Counted from the stretch's first letter, positions 29,276 to 40,570 are shown. The stretch is 64,000 bases of DNA from an uncultured Pelagibacteraceae bacterium (GCA_902561095.1 CACEOF010000001.1:1-64000); one strand, 5' to 3'. The notes: generated from the sequence alone by a model not told the origin. Translations and numbers: made by a program.

Positions 29276-30961
29276 ATGAGTGATGTTAAATCAGATATTC
29301 AAATAGCTCGAGAAGCAAAAATGCAGCCTATAAATCAGGTATTAGCAAAGATAAATGTTCCAGACAAAAGCACTGCTTTCAGTCCAATGGGACGACACAT
29401 TGCAAAAATTAACCTAGAGTATTTAGACACATTGAAAGATAAATCAGAAGGGAAATTAATTTTAGTCACTGCAATTACACCTACACCTGCTGGAGAAGGA
29501 AAAACCACTACTTCAGTTGGTTTAAATGATGGATTAAATAAAATTGGAAAAAAATCTATAGTTTGTTTAAGAGAGCCAAGTCTTGGGCCTTCATTTGGAA
29601 TGAAAGGTGGTGCTGCTGGAGGAGGTTATGCTCAAGTAGTTCCAATGGAACAAATTAATTTACATTTTACTGGAGATTTTCATGCAATTACTTCAGCTCA
29701 TAATCTATTGTCAGCATTAATCGACAATCATATCTATTGGGGAAACAAATTAGATATAGATTTAAGACGGATTGTTTGGAAAAGAGTAATGGATATGAAC
29801 GACCGTTCCTTAAGATCAATAAATATAAATTTAGGTGGAGTAGCAAATGGTTTTCCTAGAGAAGACGGATTTGATATTACTGTTGCTTCAGAAATCATGG
29901 CAATTTTCTGCTTATCAAATGATTTAAAGGATCTAGAAAAAAGAATTGGTAATATAACAATTGCTTATACGAGAGATAAGAAACCAGTTTACGCGAAAGA
30001 CTTGAAAGCACACGGTCCAATGACTGTATTATTAAAAGATGCAATCAGACCAAATGTAACCCAAACATTGGAAAATAATCCTGCAATTATTCATGGTGGC
30101 CCATTTGCAAATATCGCACATGGATGTAACTCAGTTATAGCAACTAAAACTGGATTAAAACTTGCAGACTATGTTGTAACAGAAGCAGGCTTTGGTGCTG
30201 ACCTCGGAGCAGAAAAGTTTTTAGATATAAAATGCAGAAAATCTAATTTGAAACCGAGTTGTGTAGTCATCGTAGCAACAATCAGAGCTTTAAAAATGCA
30301 TGGTGGTGTTGCAAAGGATGATTTAAAAAATGAAAATGTTGAGGCTTTAAAAAAAGGTCTAGTGAATCTTGAAAGACACATAGAAAATGTTAAAAAATTT
30401 GGATTACCTGTTGCGATCGCGGTTAATCATTTTATTAAAGATACAGATAGTGAAGTTAAAGCTTTAATTGATTTTTGTGAAAACTTAGGGGTTAAAGCAA
30501 GTTTATGCACTCACTGGGCAAATGGTAGTGAAGGGACAAAAGAATTAGCAGCGCATGTTGCTAATTTGTGTGAAAAAAAAGATGCTAAGTTTAATTTTCT
30601 TTATGAAAGTAAAACGCCTTTATTTAAAAAAATAGAAACGATTGCAAAAGAAATTTATAGAGCTGATGAAGTAATTGCTGATACAAAAATAAGAGATCAA
30701 TTAAAAGGTTTTGAGGAGGCAGGCTATGGAGAATTGCCAATTTGTGTAGCAAAAACACAATACAGTTTTTCAACTGATCCAAATCTTAAAGGTGCACCAA
30801 CTGGACATGCTTTGCCTATTAGAGAAATTAGACTATCGTCAGGTGCAGAATTTATTGTTGTTGTTTGTGGGTCAATTATGACTATGCCAGGACTGCCCCG
30901 TGTACCTGCAGCAGACTCTATAAAACTAAATGATAAGGGCGATATCGAAGGATTATTTTAG
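29276..30961 (+). CDS. fhs: Formate-tetrahydrofolate ligase
   Basis: [60 protein letters not shown]. Confidence 0.97.
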   Translation: MSDVKSDIQIAREAKMQPINQVLAKINVPDKSTAFSPMGRHIAKINLEYLDTLKDKSEGKLILVTAITPTPAGEGKTTTSVGLNDGLNKIGKKSIVCLREPSLGPSFGMKGGAAGGGYAQVVPMEQINLHFTGDFHAITSAHNLLSALIDNHIYWGNKLDIDLRRIVWKRVMDMNDRSLRSININLGGVANGFPREDGFDITVASEIMAIFCLSNDLKDLEKRIGNITIAYTRDKKPVYAKDLKAHGPMTVLLKDAIRPNVTQTLENNPAIIHGGPFANIAHGCNSVIATKTGLKLADYVVTEAGFGADLGAEKFLDIKCRKSNLKPSCVVIVATIRALKMHGGVAKDDLKNENVEALKKGLVNLERHIENVKKFGLPVAIAVNHFIKDTDSEVKALIDFCENLGVKASLCTHWANGSEGTKELAAHVANLCEKKDAKFNFLYESKTPLFKKIETIAKEIYRADEVIADTKIRDQLKGFEEAGYGELPICVAKTQYSFSTDPNLKGAPTGHALPIREIRLSSGAEFIVVVCGSIMTMPGLPRVPAADSIKLNDKGDIEGLF

Positions 30962-31741
30962 ATTAAGGTAATTTAACCAATTTTCTAATTCCCTCATCCT
31001 AGAAATTTTATCAAGCTTCTTATTTTCACTTTCAATATGTTGTATGTGACTGTTAATTTCATTGTCATCATTAAATGCTCCTTTTTTTAAAAGCCTCTCT
31101 TTTCTAAATACAATAATGTTAATCATTTTGTTATAAGTAATTTCTGGATGATATTGAAGACCCCAGATATCACAATCATTTACTTTAAAGTTTAAACCTT
31201 GAACTTTATTAATTGGATTTGAAGCTAACAGTACAGAATTTTGCGGCATGGTAACTACTTCATCAAAATTAAAAGCAGGTGTATTAAATTTTTTTTTTTT
31301 ATTTAAATAAAGTGGATGGTCTAATCCCTTTTCATTTATTTCAATATCAACTGCAATTCCTTTGTGTGAACCTTTAGTGCCTTTTTTGACCTCACCTCCT
31401 GCAGCTGTGACAGCTACTTGCATACCCCAACATATTGCTAAAATTTTTTTAATTTTTTTTTGACATTCTTTCATAAACTGAATCTGTCTTCTAATTTCAG
31501 GAGTGTCGTTATAAATATTTAAGCTACTACCACCCCAAATAAGTCCATCGTAACTGTTTAGATCGTCTATATTTTTTAATATATTTTCATCTGATGAAGG
31601 ATTAACAACATCTGTAGTTAAATCTTTTGTGAAAAAACTAAGACTATCCCTCAAACTTTCAGTATGTGTTTGAATACCTGCAGATGAAAAATGTTGATTT
31701 TCTTCTCTCAAATTTCCTTCAACAATTAATATTTTTTTCAT
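30953..31741 (-). CDS. Class I glutamine amidotransferase-like protein
   Basis: [17 protein letters not shown] (Cys nucleophile elbow), [12 protein letters not shown]. Confidence 0.85.
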   Translation of the reverse strand: MKKILIVEGNLREENQHFSSAGIQTHTESLRDSLSFFTKDLTTDVVNPSSDENILKNIDDLNSYDGLIWGGSSLNIYNDTPEIRRQIQFMKECQKKIKKILAICWGMQVAVTAAGGEVKKGTKGSHKGIAVDIEINEKGLDHPLYLNKKKKFNTPAFNFDEVVTMPQNSVLLASNPINKVQGLNFKVNDCDIWGLQYHPEITYNKMINIIVFRKERLLKKGAFNDDNEINSHIQHIESENKKLDKISRMRELENWLNYLNLK

Positions 31742-32898
31742 TAAAACAAATCTCCAGAAATGCTTTTTTCATACATTTCTTTTAAATCCTTTTGATTAAT
31801 TTTTTTTGGGTTTCCTCCAGTAGATGGATCTTCAAAAGCCATTAAAGAAAGTTCATCAAGATTAATATTATTACAGTCCATCACATCTGATAATTTATGA
31901 GGTATATTTAAATCTTTTCTTAAATCTAGAATCCATTCTAAAAAACTATCAAAACTTTTATTTAAATTTAAATAATCACAAATTTCTAATATCTTGTGTT
32001 CTATTTCACTTTTATTAAATGACAATACATATGGCATAAATATTGCATTTGATAAACCATGATGAATGTTAAACTTTGAGTTAACTGGATGACTTAAAGA
32101 ATGAATAGCACCAAGACCTTTTTGGAATGCAGTTGAGCCCATCGATGAAGCTGAGAGTAAACTCATTCTTGCTTCAGTGTTTTTTCCATCTTTATAGGCA
32201 GTAATTAAATATTTTTTAATTAATTTAATACCTTCTATTGCAATACCATTTGCCATTGGATGAAAACCTGTTGCACAAAATGCCTCTAAATTATGCGCCA
32301 ATGCATCCATACCTGTCGCTGCTGTTAATCTAGGCGAAAGATCTAAAGTTAAAATGGGATCTAAAATAACAATTGATGGCAACATCTTTGGATGAAAAAT
32401 AATTTTTTTAACACCTATATCTTGATTTATAATTGCCGAAGCCCGTCCAGTTTCAGAGCCTGTTCCAGCTGTTGTGGGTATTGCAATAATGCTTGGAATT
32501 TTAGAGCTTTCAGCTCTTATCCAATAGTCTCCAATATCCTCAAAATCCCAAATTGGTCTTTCTTGACCGCACATAAATGCTACTGCCTTACCAACATCAA
32601 GTGCACTTCCACCACCAATTGCTATTACACCGTCGCAATTAGATTTGTTATAAACTTTTACACCTTCATCTACATTTTGACCTATTGGATTTCCTGAAAA
32701 GTTTGAAAAAATTTCTAAATTATTAAATTTTTTTTTTAAATTCTGTAATATATGTTTAATCATATCAAGATTAATCAAATCTTTATCAGTAACGAATAAT
32801 GGATTTGATATTTTTAGTTCTTGGCAGGCATCAACTAGATCATAAATCCTATTTTCGCCTACCCACATTAAAGTTGGGTAATTCCAATTATAATTCAT
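31741..32898 (-). CDS. Iron-containing alcohol dehydrogenase
   Basis: GVIAIGGGSALDVGKAVA; PTTAGTGSETGRASAI; GAIHSLSHPVNSKFNIHHGLSNAI. Confidence 0.93.
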   Translation of the reverse strand: MNYNWNYPTLMWVGENRIYDLVDACQELKISNPLFVTDKDLINLDMIKHILQNLKKKFNNLEIFSNFSGNPIGQNVDEGVKVYNKSNCDGVIAIGGGSALDVGKAVAFMCGQERPIWDFEDIGDYWIRAESSKIPSIIAIPTTAGTGSETGRASAIINQDIGVKKIIFHPKMLPSIVILDPILTLDLSPRLTAATGMDALAHNLEAFCATGFHPMANGIAIEGIKLIKKYLITAYKDGKNTEARMSLLSASSMGSTAFQKGLGAIHSLSHPVNSKFNIHHGLSNAIFMPYVLSFNKSEIEHKILEICDYLNLNKSFDSFLEWILDLRKDLNIPHKLSDVMDCNNINLDELSLMAFEDPSTGGNPKKINQKDLKEMYEKSISGDLF

Positions 32899-32974
32899 AG
32901 TAAATAATAATTTTATTTTTCTTTTTTTGTTAGTAAGATATATTTATAGAATTATTAATGATAGGAAAATTTAG

Positions 32975-34306
32975 ATGTCTAGAGTAGCAATTATAGGTGC
33001 TGGTCCATGTGGTCTTTCGATGTTAAGAGCATTTGAACATTTGGAAAATAAAGGAGAAAAAATACCAGAAATAGTTTGTTTCGAAAAACAAGATAACTGG
33101 GGTGGGCTTTGGAATTATAGCTGGAGAACGGGTTCTGACCAATATGGAGATCCAGTACCAAACAGCATGTACAGATATTTATGGTCAAACGGTCCTAAAG
33201 AATGTTTGGAGTTTGCTGATTATTCTTTTGATGACCACTTTGGTAAACCAATACCATCTTTTCCTCCTAGAGAGGTTCTATATGACTATATAGTTGGAAG
33301 AGTAAGCAAAGGTAATTTAAAACATAAAATCAAATTTAATACTCGAGTTACAAATACATCATTCAAAAATGACAAGTTTGAAATTAGCTATCAAGATAAA
33401 GCTAATAATAAAATTTTAACTGAAAATTTTGATTATTTGGTTATTTCGACTGGTCATTTTTCTGTTCCTTTTATCCCAGAATATGAGGGAATGAATTCCT
33501 TTCCTGGAAGAATTATGCATTCTCACGACTTTAGAGATGCTGAAGAATTTAGAGATAAAAATGTAATTGTTCTTGGCAGTAGCTATTCTGCAGAAGATGT
33601 TGCGCTACAGTGTAATAAATATGGAGCTAAAAGTGTTACTATTGGCTATAGGCACAATCCAATGGGATTTAAATGGCCCAAAGGTATGAAAGAAGTTCAT
33701 TACTTAGATAAACTTGATGGTAAAAATGCAATATTCAAAGATGGAACAAAACAAGAGGCAGATGTCATAATTTTATGCACTGGTTATTTACATCATTTTC
33801 CATTTTTAGATGAAAGTTTAAAATTAAAAACTCATAATAGATTATACCCTCCAAAATTGTACAAGGGGGTAGTATGGCAAGATAATCATAAAATTTTATA
33901 TTTAGGAATGCAGGATCAATTTCATACCTTTAATATGTTTGATTGCCAAGCTTGGTACGCAAGAGACGTTATTATGGGTAAGATCAAATTGCCTGGTAAT
34001 GATGAAATAGAAAAGGACATTAACAAGTGGGTTGGAATGGAAGAAAAATTAGAAAATCCAGATCAAATGATAGATTTTCAAACAGAATATACCAAAGAAC
34101 TTCATGAAATGTCAGATTATCCTAAGATAGATTTTGAATTAATTAGAAAACATTTCAAAGAGTGGGAGCATCATAAAGTTGAAGATATTCTAACTTATAG
34201 AAATAAATCCTTTTCTTCACCTGTGACTGGTTCTATTGCTCCAATCCATCATACGCCTTGGGAAAAAGCGATGGACGACTCTATGAAAACTTTTCTAAAT
34301 AAATAA
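32975..34306 (+). CDS. tmm: Flavin-containing monooxygenase, trimethylamine monooxygenase
   Basis: FAD motif GAGPCGLS, FMO fingerprint FPGRIMHSHDF, NADPH motif GSSYSAED; strong resemblance to bacterial Tmm and adjacency to tmo/tdm. Confidence 0.93.
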   Translation: MSRVAIIGAGPCGLSMLRAFEHLENKGEKIPEIVCFEKQDNWGGLWNYSWRTGSDQYGDPVPNSMYRYLWSNGPKECLEFADYSFDDHFGKPIPSFPPREVLYDYIVGRVSKGNLKHKIKFNTRVTNTSFKNDKFEISYQDKANNKILTENFDYLVISTGHFSVPFIPEYEGMNSFPGRIMHSHDFRDAEEFRDKNVIVLGSSYSAEDVALQCNKYGAKSVTIGYRHNPMGFKWPKGMKEVHYLDKLDGKNAIFKDGTKQEADVIILCTGYLHHFPFLDESLKLKTHNRLYPPKLYKGVVWQDNHKILYLGMQDQFHTFNMFDCQAWYARDVIMGKIKLPGNDEIEKDINKWVGMEEKLENPDQMIDFQTEYTKELHEMSDYPKIDFELIRKHFKEWEHHKVEDILTYRNKSFSSPVTGSIAPIHHTPWEKAMDDSMKTFLNK

Positions 34307-34309
34307 AAT

Positions 34310-35269
34310 TTAATATTTTATTTTTAATTTTTTATTTTTTGTAATTGCATCTAATAATGCAATCATTAAAGGGATTTTTTTACGATTAATTTTATTTAAA
34401 ATGTATGGAGCAATTTCTAAAGCAAGATCAGCACCTTCAACGGTATCATCTTTCATAAATTTTTTCTTGGCAGATTTAAAGGTAAAACCTTTACCAAGAT
34501 AATCACCCATTTTACTATTTCTACCACCAACTGCACTTACATACAGATCGCCTACACCAGCAAGCCCATAAACAGTTTCTTTTTTTCCCTTAAAATATTT
34601 AATTAAATAATCCATTTCATCAATTGATTTCCTAAATAAAGCTGAAGATGTATTCTCACCTTGTCCTGATCCAATTATCATAGAATATATATTTTTAATA
34701 GCTGAAGAAAACTCTACACCTCTAACATCAGTTGTATGTTCTGTCTTATAAAACTTAGTGGATATTACCTTTCCAATATCTTTTGCTACTTTAATATTTT
34801 TATTCCCTATAACAGTGTAACTCTTTATCTTTCGAGCAAGCTCTTTTGCTAAGCACGGGCCTTTTAAGACAGAAATATTTAGTTTGTTGTTATTTTTATT
34901 AAGCTGTTCAGACATAGTAATAATTCTTTTTGTTTTATCTAACTTTAGTCCTTTAGTAAGAACCAAAATAGGAGTTTTACTTTTAAGATGTGCTAAATAT
35001 TTACTAATTATTTCTATTCCTACAGAACTTACAGCTACAACTATAAGATCCCATTTTAAATTTAACATTTCAGGAACAAATTTTTTTGTTTTTATTTTTT
35101 TTGGTAAATTAATTTTTAAAGATGGATGAAATTTTTTTTTGAGATTTAATTTACTAATTAATTTAATATTATGTGGTTCAGAAAGTGTTACATGGTGTCT
35201 ATTTTCAATTAAAGGAATAGAAAAAGCGGCTCCCATTGCCCCTGCACCTATAATCAAAATTTTTTTCAT
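34310..35269 (-). CDS. NAD(P)-dependent glycerol-3-phosphate dehydrogenase-like
   Basis: ILIIGAGAMGAAFSIPL; VLKGPCLAKELA; GLAGVGDLYVSAVGGRNSKMGDYLGKG. Confidence 0.85.
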   Translation of the reverse strand: MKKILIIGAGAMGAAFSIPLIENRHHVTLSEPHNIKLISKLNLKKKFHPSLKINLPKKIKTKKFVPEMLNLKWDLIVVAVSSVGIEIISKYLAHLKSKTPILVLTKGLKLDKTKRIITMSEQLNKNNNKLNISVLKGPCLAKELARKIKSYTVIGNKNIKVAKDIGKVISTKFYKTEHTTDVRGVEFSSAIKNIYSMIIGSGQGENTSSALFRKSIDEMDYLIKYFKGKKETVYGLAGVGDLYVSAVGGRNSKMGDYLGKGFTFKSAKKKFMKDDTVEGADLALEIAPYILNKINRKKIPLMIALLDAITKNKKLKIKY

Positions 35270-35277
35270 ATTAAAAA

Positions 35278-37431
35278 TTAGGCTATTCCTAAATGTTTCT
35301 TTCTCTTACCGACCCAAGTTCTTATCAAATTATCAAAAATTAACCCTATAAATGCTACACAAATACCTAATGTCAAACCAATACCTGCGCCATTTTTATC
35401 AGATAAAGCTTTTAAAATATATTGACCTAAATCTTCTGTCCCAATGAAAGCTCCAATAATTACCATGAATAAAGCAAAAACTATTGTTTGATTTAAGCCA
35501 AGCATCATGTGAGGAAAGGCTAATGGGAATTCGATTTTTGTTAATCTTTGAAGCTTATTTACACCAGACATCGTTGCAGCTTCATGTAAACCTATTGGAA
35601 CACTTCTAAGGCCTTCAATTGTATATCTAGTTGCAGGAATTGTTGCATAAACAATCACAGCAATTAAAACTGATGTGTCTGTTATTCCAAATAACATCAT
35701 TACTGGAATTAAATATACAAATGATGGAAATGTTTGAAATATATCACAAACTCCCAGCATAAATTTTGCTGCACCCTTACTTTGAAAACACAAGGTTCCA
35801 ACTGTAAAACCAATTAAACAAGAAACTATAACTCCAAAAGTAGCCATGTATGTTGTAACTAATGCTCTGTCCCACCATGGACTAAGAGCTATAAATAAAG
35901 TTAACCCACATACTACTAATGCTGATCTAATACCACCAATTAAGTAACCAGCCCCAACTACTAAAACAATTGTAGCAACAGCAGGCATCCTTAAATAAAG
36001 TGCTCGCATTGGCTGCAATACTTCTTGAATTAACCATGTGTTAAATGCTTTTATATATACGAAGAATGTTTCAAAGATCCAGTCAACACCTTTGTTCCAA
36101 AAATCTGCAGTTGATATTCCTTTATTATGAGGAATTTCAAATAAATAATTAAATGTTCCTTTGAACAAAAAAGTTCCAATATATGCGAGTATAATTCCTA
36201 CAACAAAAGCTCCTGCAAAAAATATAGCATTTTTATTTCTTTGGAAAAAAGTAAGATTACCAAAATAATCTGTTTGTTTATTTGCCCATGCTAAAGACAT
36301 TTTATCTAATAATATTGCAATAAGACTAATGCATAAACCTGCTTCTAAAGCTAATCCAATATTAAGCTGATTAAGAGCTAACAATAAATTAAAACCTAAA
36401 CCCTTCGCTCCAATAAAAGCTGAGATAACCGCCATTGAAAAACAAACCATTATCACCTGGTTAACTCCAATCAGTATATCTCTTCTAGCTGTAGGAATTA
36501 ACACTTTGAACATTAGTTGCCAATTGTTACATCCACTCATTCTGCCAGCTTCGATTACTTCAGGTGGTATGGCTCTTAATCCTAATAAAGTTAATAATAT
36601 CATTGGTGGAATGGCAACTATCATGGTTATAATCACTGCCGCATGATCACCCACTCCAAATAAAACTAGCGCAGGAACAAGAACTGCATATTGTGGCATA
36701 GTTTGCATAACCAAGAGAATTGGATAAAGAGCTTTTTCCACTCGTTTACTTTTAAATGCAGATATACCTAGACCTAGTCCAAATATAAAAGACAATGGCG
36801 CGGCAACTAAAATAAACGATAAAGTTTGCATAGATGGTTTCCACTGACCAAAAATAGAAATGTAAACCATTGTTAATCCAGCGAAAATGGCTAAACCTTT
36901 GCCACTCAATTTATAAGATAATATTGTTGCTCCAGCAGCAACAATAGTCCATGGTAAACCTGGTAATTCTGCCCATGGGTTAGCATCAATAAAATCCCAA
37001 CTTGTAAATGCAACAATAGTTTCTAATCCACCTAATAAAATCTCTCTAATTAACTCAATTATAAAGGTCATAAATGCAGTTAAATTTCTACTTATTTGCA
37101 AGAGAAGTGGTCTTGTTTTAAATTCTTGTGTATCTTCATTCCAAAACTCCATCGGCATCCAATCGTTCATTAGGAAAAATAATGAGTCATTTATCCATAT
37201 AGGTAACCATCCAAGTAACGGAGGCAATCTCCAAAAGACATCAAAAGCATAATACCTTACCTCCTTGCCAGCGAAAACAAAGGTACTTTGATTGGGGTCT
37301 TTAACAAACTCTGCCTGACCCCTTATAAATTTATATGTTTCAGGAACATCGATTGCAAAACATAATGCAAAAAAAACTATTAATAAAAACAACCACTGAA
37401 ATATTTTTGGATTTTTTTTTAAAAATTCCAT
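35278..37431 (-). CDS. Glycine betaine/TMAO-type ABC transporter permease, two fused ProW-like domains
   Basis: Two EAA-like loops: EVIEAGRMSGCNNWQLMFKVLIPTARRDILIGVNQ and GLHEAATMSGVNKLQRLTKIEFPLAFPHMMLGLNQ; 717 aa. Confidence 0.92.
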   Translation of the reverse strand: MEFLKKNPKIFQWLFLLIVFFALCFAIDVPETYKFIRGQAEFVKDPNQSTFVFAGKEVRYYAFDVFWRLPPLLGWLPIWINDSLFFLMNDWMPMEFWNEDTQEFKTRPLLLQISRNLTAFMTFIIELIREILLGGLETIVAFTSWDFIDANPWAELPGLPWTIVAAGATILSYKLSGKGLAIFAGLTMVYISIFGQWKPSMQTLSFILVAAPLSFIFGLGLGISAFKSKRVEKALYPILLVMQTMPQYAVLVPALVLFGVGDHAAVIITMIVAIPPMILLTLLGLRAIPPEVIEAGRMSGCNNWQLMFKVLIPTARRDILIGVNQVIMVCFSMAVISAFIGAKGLGFNLLLALNQLNIGLALEAGLCISLIAILLDKMSLAWANKQTDYFGNLTFFQRNKNAIFFAGAFVVGIILAYIGTFLFKGTFNYLFEIPHNKGISTADFWNKGVDWIFETFFVYIKAFNTWLIQEVLQPMRALYLRMPAVATIVLVVGAGYLIGGIRSALVVCGLTLFIALSPWWDRALVTTYMATFGVIVSCLIGFTVGTLCFQSKGAAKFMLGVCDIFQTFPSFVYLIPVMMLFGITDTSVLIAVIVYATIPATRYTIEGLRSVPIGLHEAATMSGVNKLQRLTKIEFPLAFPHMMLGLNQTIVFALFMVIIGAFIGTEDLGQYILKALSDKNGAGIGLTLGICVAFIGLIFDNLIRTWVGKRKKHLGIA

Positions 37432-37434
37432 AAT

Positions 37435-38466
37435 TTAATTTCCATTTTTCCTTCCACCAAAAACTGTATTAATTATCTTTATAGGATTAATAGAGCCTAT
37501 GATTTTATTATTACTATCTATAACTCCTACAGTTTTTTCTTGAGTTAGAATTTTTTCAGCAACATTTTCAATAATCTCATCTTTTAAAACTCTTAAATCT
37601 CCTAAATTATCACTTGTAGATTGATCCATTACATCTTCAATTAACAAAACTTTTTCCCTTGGGACTTCTTCAGTAAATTTCCTCACATATTCAGTTGCAG
37701 GATTTAAAACTATTTTAGCAGGTGTATCTAATTGTTCAATGATGCCATCTTTCATAATTGCTATTCGATCAGCTAGCTTTAAAGCTTCGTCAAAATCATG
37801 AGTGACGAACATTATAGTTTTTTGCAATTTATCTTGAAGTCTTAAAAACTCATCCTGCATTTCTTTTCGGATCAAAGGATCTAATGCTGAAAAAGGCTCG
37901 TCTAAAAACCAAATATCCGGCTCTACAGCTAAGGATCTTGCAATACCTACTCTTTGCTGTTGTCCACCTGAAAGTTCTCTTGGAAAATAATTTTCCCTTC
38001 CGTCTAATCCAACCAACTTAATCATATCCATTGCCTTACTAATGCTTTCATCAGTGTTAATTCCCTTAATCTGTAATGGAAATGCTATATTTTCAACTAC
38101 AGTTTTATGCGGCAACAACGCAAAGCTTTGAAAAACCATTCCCATTTTATTTCTTCTAAGATCAATAAGTTCTTTGTTGTTTAGCTCCAATAAATCTTGA
38201 CCTTCTATAAAAATTTTTCCACCTGTTGCATCTGTTAGTCTTGAAATACATCTAAGCAATGTTGATTTACCTGATCCAGATAAGCCCATCACAACCAACA
38301 TTTCTCCTTTTGCTACTTCAAAGGAAGCATTGTTAACTCCAACTATACATCCATTTTCTTGAAAAGTTTTTGCATCTACGTTTCCGTTGGCTTCTTGGAG
38401 CATTTTTTTGGCATTTTCTCCAAAAATTTTGTAAACAGATTCACATTTAATAACTGTATCAGACAT
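37435..38466 (-). CDS. Glycine betaine/TMAO-type ABC transporter ATP-binding protein (ProV-like)
   Basis: Walker A GLSGSGKST, signature LSGGQQQRVGIARSLA, Walker B IWFLDEPFSALD; C-terminal CBS-like tail. Confidence 0.95.
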   Translation of the reverse strand: MSDTVIKCESVYKIFGENAKKMLQEANGNVDAKTFQENGCIVGVNNASFEVAKGEMLVVMGLSGSGKSTLLRCISRLTDATGGKIFIEGQDLLELNNKELIDLRRNKMGMVFQSFALLPHKTVVENIAFPLQIKGINTDESISKAMDMIKLVGLDGRENYFPRELSGGQQQRVGIARSLAVEPDIWFLDEPFSALDPLIRKEMQDEFLRLQDKLQKTIMFVTHDFDEALKLADRIAIMKDGIIEQLDTPAKIVLNPATEYVRKFTEEVPREKVLLIEDVMDQSTSDNLGDLRVLKDEIIENVAEKILTQEKTVGVIDSNNKIIGSINPIKIINTVFGGRKNGN

Positions 38467-38532
38467 AAATTATTATTAAGTTATACGAAATTTAGTTGAA
38501 TTAATATGTATATAATACTCGTCTCTCCTTAA

Positions 38533-39084
38533 TTAAAAATTTTTGATATAATAAATTCTAGTATCAATACCAGTACTTAGAAAACTTAATGCCTCCCCAC
38601 TTACTTTAATTTCTTCATCTACTCCAACATTGTTTCCACTAACTGTGAAACCTGCAAAACATTTATTTTTTTCTTCATCCCATTCAACAAATGTTTCATC
38701 AATTTTGTTGCCATTAATTGTATAAATTTCATGCGCTCTAAAGTTAAGAAAATTCGCCCCCATTATCGCTCTTTGAGGAATAAGTTTTGTTGCTTTACAG
38801 ACTTTCTCGTAAACATCGACAGATAATCTGTGATGATCAGTTCCATCAAAAGCAACTAAAATTCCAGATGGCAGACTTGATATTAGTTCATTTAATTTTC
38901 TTTCTTCTGCAATTCTTTCTTCTTCTATTTTCATCCTTTTTACTAAATCATCACCTTCTCCAAAAATATTGTTTAAAATAACAAATGATAAAATGATGAT
39001 TAAGGTAATTACTATTAATCCACCAAACTGTCTAACCTGCTCTGGTAATTCTTTTAATTTGTTAAAATAATTTTCTTGAGACAT
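38533..39084 (-). CDS. Hypothetical protein, one N-terminal TM helix (start likely MSQENYF at 39084, not 39111)
   Basis: ATG at 39082-39084 overlaps the stop of the MORN-repeat gene as TAATG; TM segment FGGLIVITLIIILSFVIL then coiled region. Confidence 0.65.
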   Translation of the reverse strand: MSQENYFNKLKELPEQVRQFGGLIVITLIIILSFVILNNIFGEGDDLVKRMKIEEERIAEERKLNELISSLPSGILVAFDGTDHHRLSVDVYEKVCKATKLIPQRAIMGANFLNFRAHEIYTINGNKIDETFVEWDEEKNKCFAGFTVSGNNVGVDEEIKVSGEALSFLSTGIDTRIYYIKNF

Positions 39085-39461
39085 TATTCTTGTAGTTTTC
39101 CATTTTTCCAAATTCCTGATTTTTGCTTTCCATCAGCCCAAGTGAATGTTCCTTGACCATTCATAAAGCCGTTGGCCCACTCGCCATCATAAGTAGAACC
39201 ATCTGGAAATGTTAATAGTCCTTGTCCACTCCATACACTATTTTTAAATTCACCTTTATAGATATATCCATTTGGCCAAGTTTCTACTCCCTGACCTTGT
39301 TTCTTGGTTTCAACCCACTCTCCTTCATAAGTAGTTTTATCAGTATAAACCCATTTTCCATATCCGTTTTCACAATTTCCCTCTTTACATCCAGTACTTC
39401 GTCCAAAAACTGATGAACTAATAAAAAAAGTTAAAATTAAAAATAAAAAAATATTTTTCAT
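39084..39461 (-). CDS. Exported MORN-repeat protein
   Basis: Signal peptide, then YEGEWVETKKQGQGVETWPNGYIYKGEFKNSVWSGQGLLTFPDGSTYDGEWANGFMNGQGTFTW. Confidence 0.85.
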   Translation of the reverse strand: MKNIFLFLILTFFISSSVFGRSTGCKEGNCENGYGKWVYTDKTTYEGEWVETKKQGQGVETWPNGYIYKGEFKNSVWSGQGLLTFPDGSTYDGEWANGFMNGQGTFTWADGKQKSGIWKNGKLQE

Positions 39462-39492
39462 GGGTTTATTTTATACAAAAATTAAATAAAAA

Positions 39493-39523
39493 AAATCCCC
39501 CCCAACAAAGTTGGGAGAGATTT
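39493..39523 (-). terminator. Intrinsic terminator for the substrate-binding protein gene
   Basis: Minus strand reads AAATCTCTCCCAAC-TTT-GTTGGGGGGGATTT followed by T-rich tract. Confidence 0.7.
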
Positions 39524-39543
39524 ATAAGTTTTATATTTTAACC

Positions 39544-40497
39544 TTAATGATCGTGTGTAAATTCTTCCCACACTTTCTTATTATCAGCTAACCATTTTTT
39601 AGCTGCATCTTCATGAGTCATTTTATCTAAATCAACTAAAGCTGCCATTGCTCCAATTTGACTTGTAGAAAATGACATTTTTTTGAATACTTTAGCTGCA
39701 TTTGGATGAGTTTTTGGAAAATCCTCATGTGCTGCTTTTTTTAGATAACCATCTGGAGAACCACATTTTCCATCTCCACCATCCTCTGGTCTGCAACCTG
39801 CAGTGTATGGAGGAAAGTCAATAAATGTAAAACCAGCACCATCTGTAAAGTTTGGTGTCCAATTGAAAATTATTGTTCCTCTTCCTTCTTTTTCAGCAGC
39901 TGCTAATTCAGCCCAAAGCGCATCTGCACTTCCAGCAAATTTAACCCACCAAAGGTCACCTAAACCTAAAGCATCAACCCTTTGAGGTATTAAATCTCCA
40001 TGCCAAGTTTGTGGACCTTCTAACATTCTTCCTTTTCCATTTGGAGAGTCAGGTGTTGTAAAGTTTTTAGCACAGTCAGGATTTTTTAAAGCAGTCCAGT
40101 CTGGTAGACCAGGGCATAATCCTTTGTCTGTAACCCAGTTTGGGTAACCCATATCCTCAAGTGTTCTTGCTTCATGATCACCCATATCTATTAAACCACC
40201 TTTATCTAAAGCAGTTGTGAATGATTTACCAAATGCAGATTCCCACACCTCGTGAGATATAGTTACATCTCCAATTCTGATTGACTCATAAACTGCTTGT
40301 GAGTCAGCATTTACATATTTAACATTGTTACCCATGCTTTCGAAAATTCCACCAATAACATAAGCCATTACAATTTGACTTGACCAGTTATGAGTTGGGA
40401 TAACGATGGGTTTTTTGCTATCTGCAGCATTAGAAATTCCTGCAAAACTTACCACAGAAATTACAAGAGCAGACAATAATGATATTACTTTTTTCAT
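39544..40497 (-). CDS. tmoX: Periplasmic substrate-binding protein of the glycine betaine/TMAO family
   Basis: Signal peptide; PIVIPTHNWSSQIVMAYVIGGIFESMGNNVKYV; ProX/OpuAC-type; next to tdm and tmm. Confidence 0.82.
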   Translation of the reverse strand: MKKVISLLSALVISVVSFAGISNAADSKKPIVIPTHNWSSQIVMAYVIGGIFESMGNNVKYVNADSQAVYESIRIGDVTISHEVWESAFGKSFTTALDKGGLIDMGDHEARTLEDMGYPNWVTDKGLCPGLPDWTALKNPDCAKNFTTPDSPNGKGRMLEGPQTWHGDLIPQRVDALGLGDLWWVKFAGSADALWAELAAAEKEGRGTIIFNWTPNFTDGAGFTFIDFPPYTAGCRPEDGGDGKCGSPDGYLKKAAHEDFPKTHPNAAKVFKKMSFSTSQIGAMAALVDLDKMTHEDAAKKWLADNKKVWEEFTHDH

Positions 40498-40514
40498 TTT
40501 TTTCCCCTCATTTA

Positions 40515-40530
40515 TTAATATTAATATTAA
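40515..40530. promoter_or_regulatory. Perfect palindrome TTAATATTAATATTAA in the tmoX/tdm divergent intergenic region
   Basis: Direct reading; 16-nt self-complementary, 18 nt upstream of the tmoX start codon. Confidence 0.35.
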
Positions 40531-40570
40531 ATTATGTTCTGATTTATAGGTATAGTCAACTCGTTTTCAG

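Noticed and set aside
34884-35351. Plus-strand ORFs opposite the GpsA-like gene
   Set aside because: Shadow ORFs without motifs
35278-37431. Permease gene considered an assembly fusion of two ORFs
   Set aside because: The two ProW-like halves are separated by a plausible linker in one uninterrupted frame; fused double permeases are known in this transporter family
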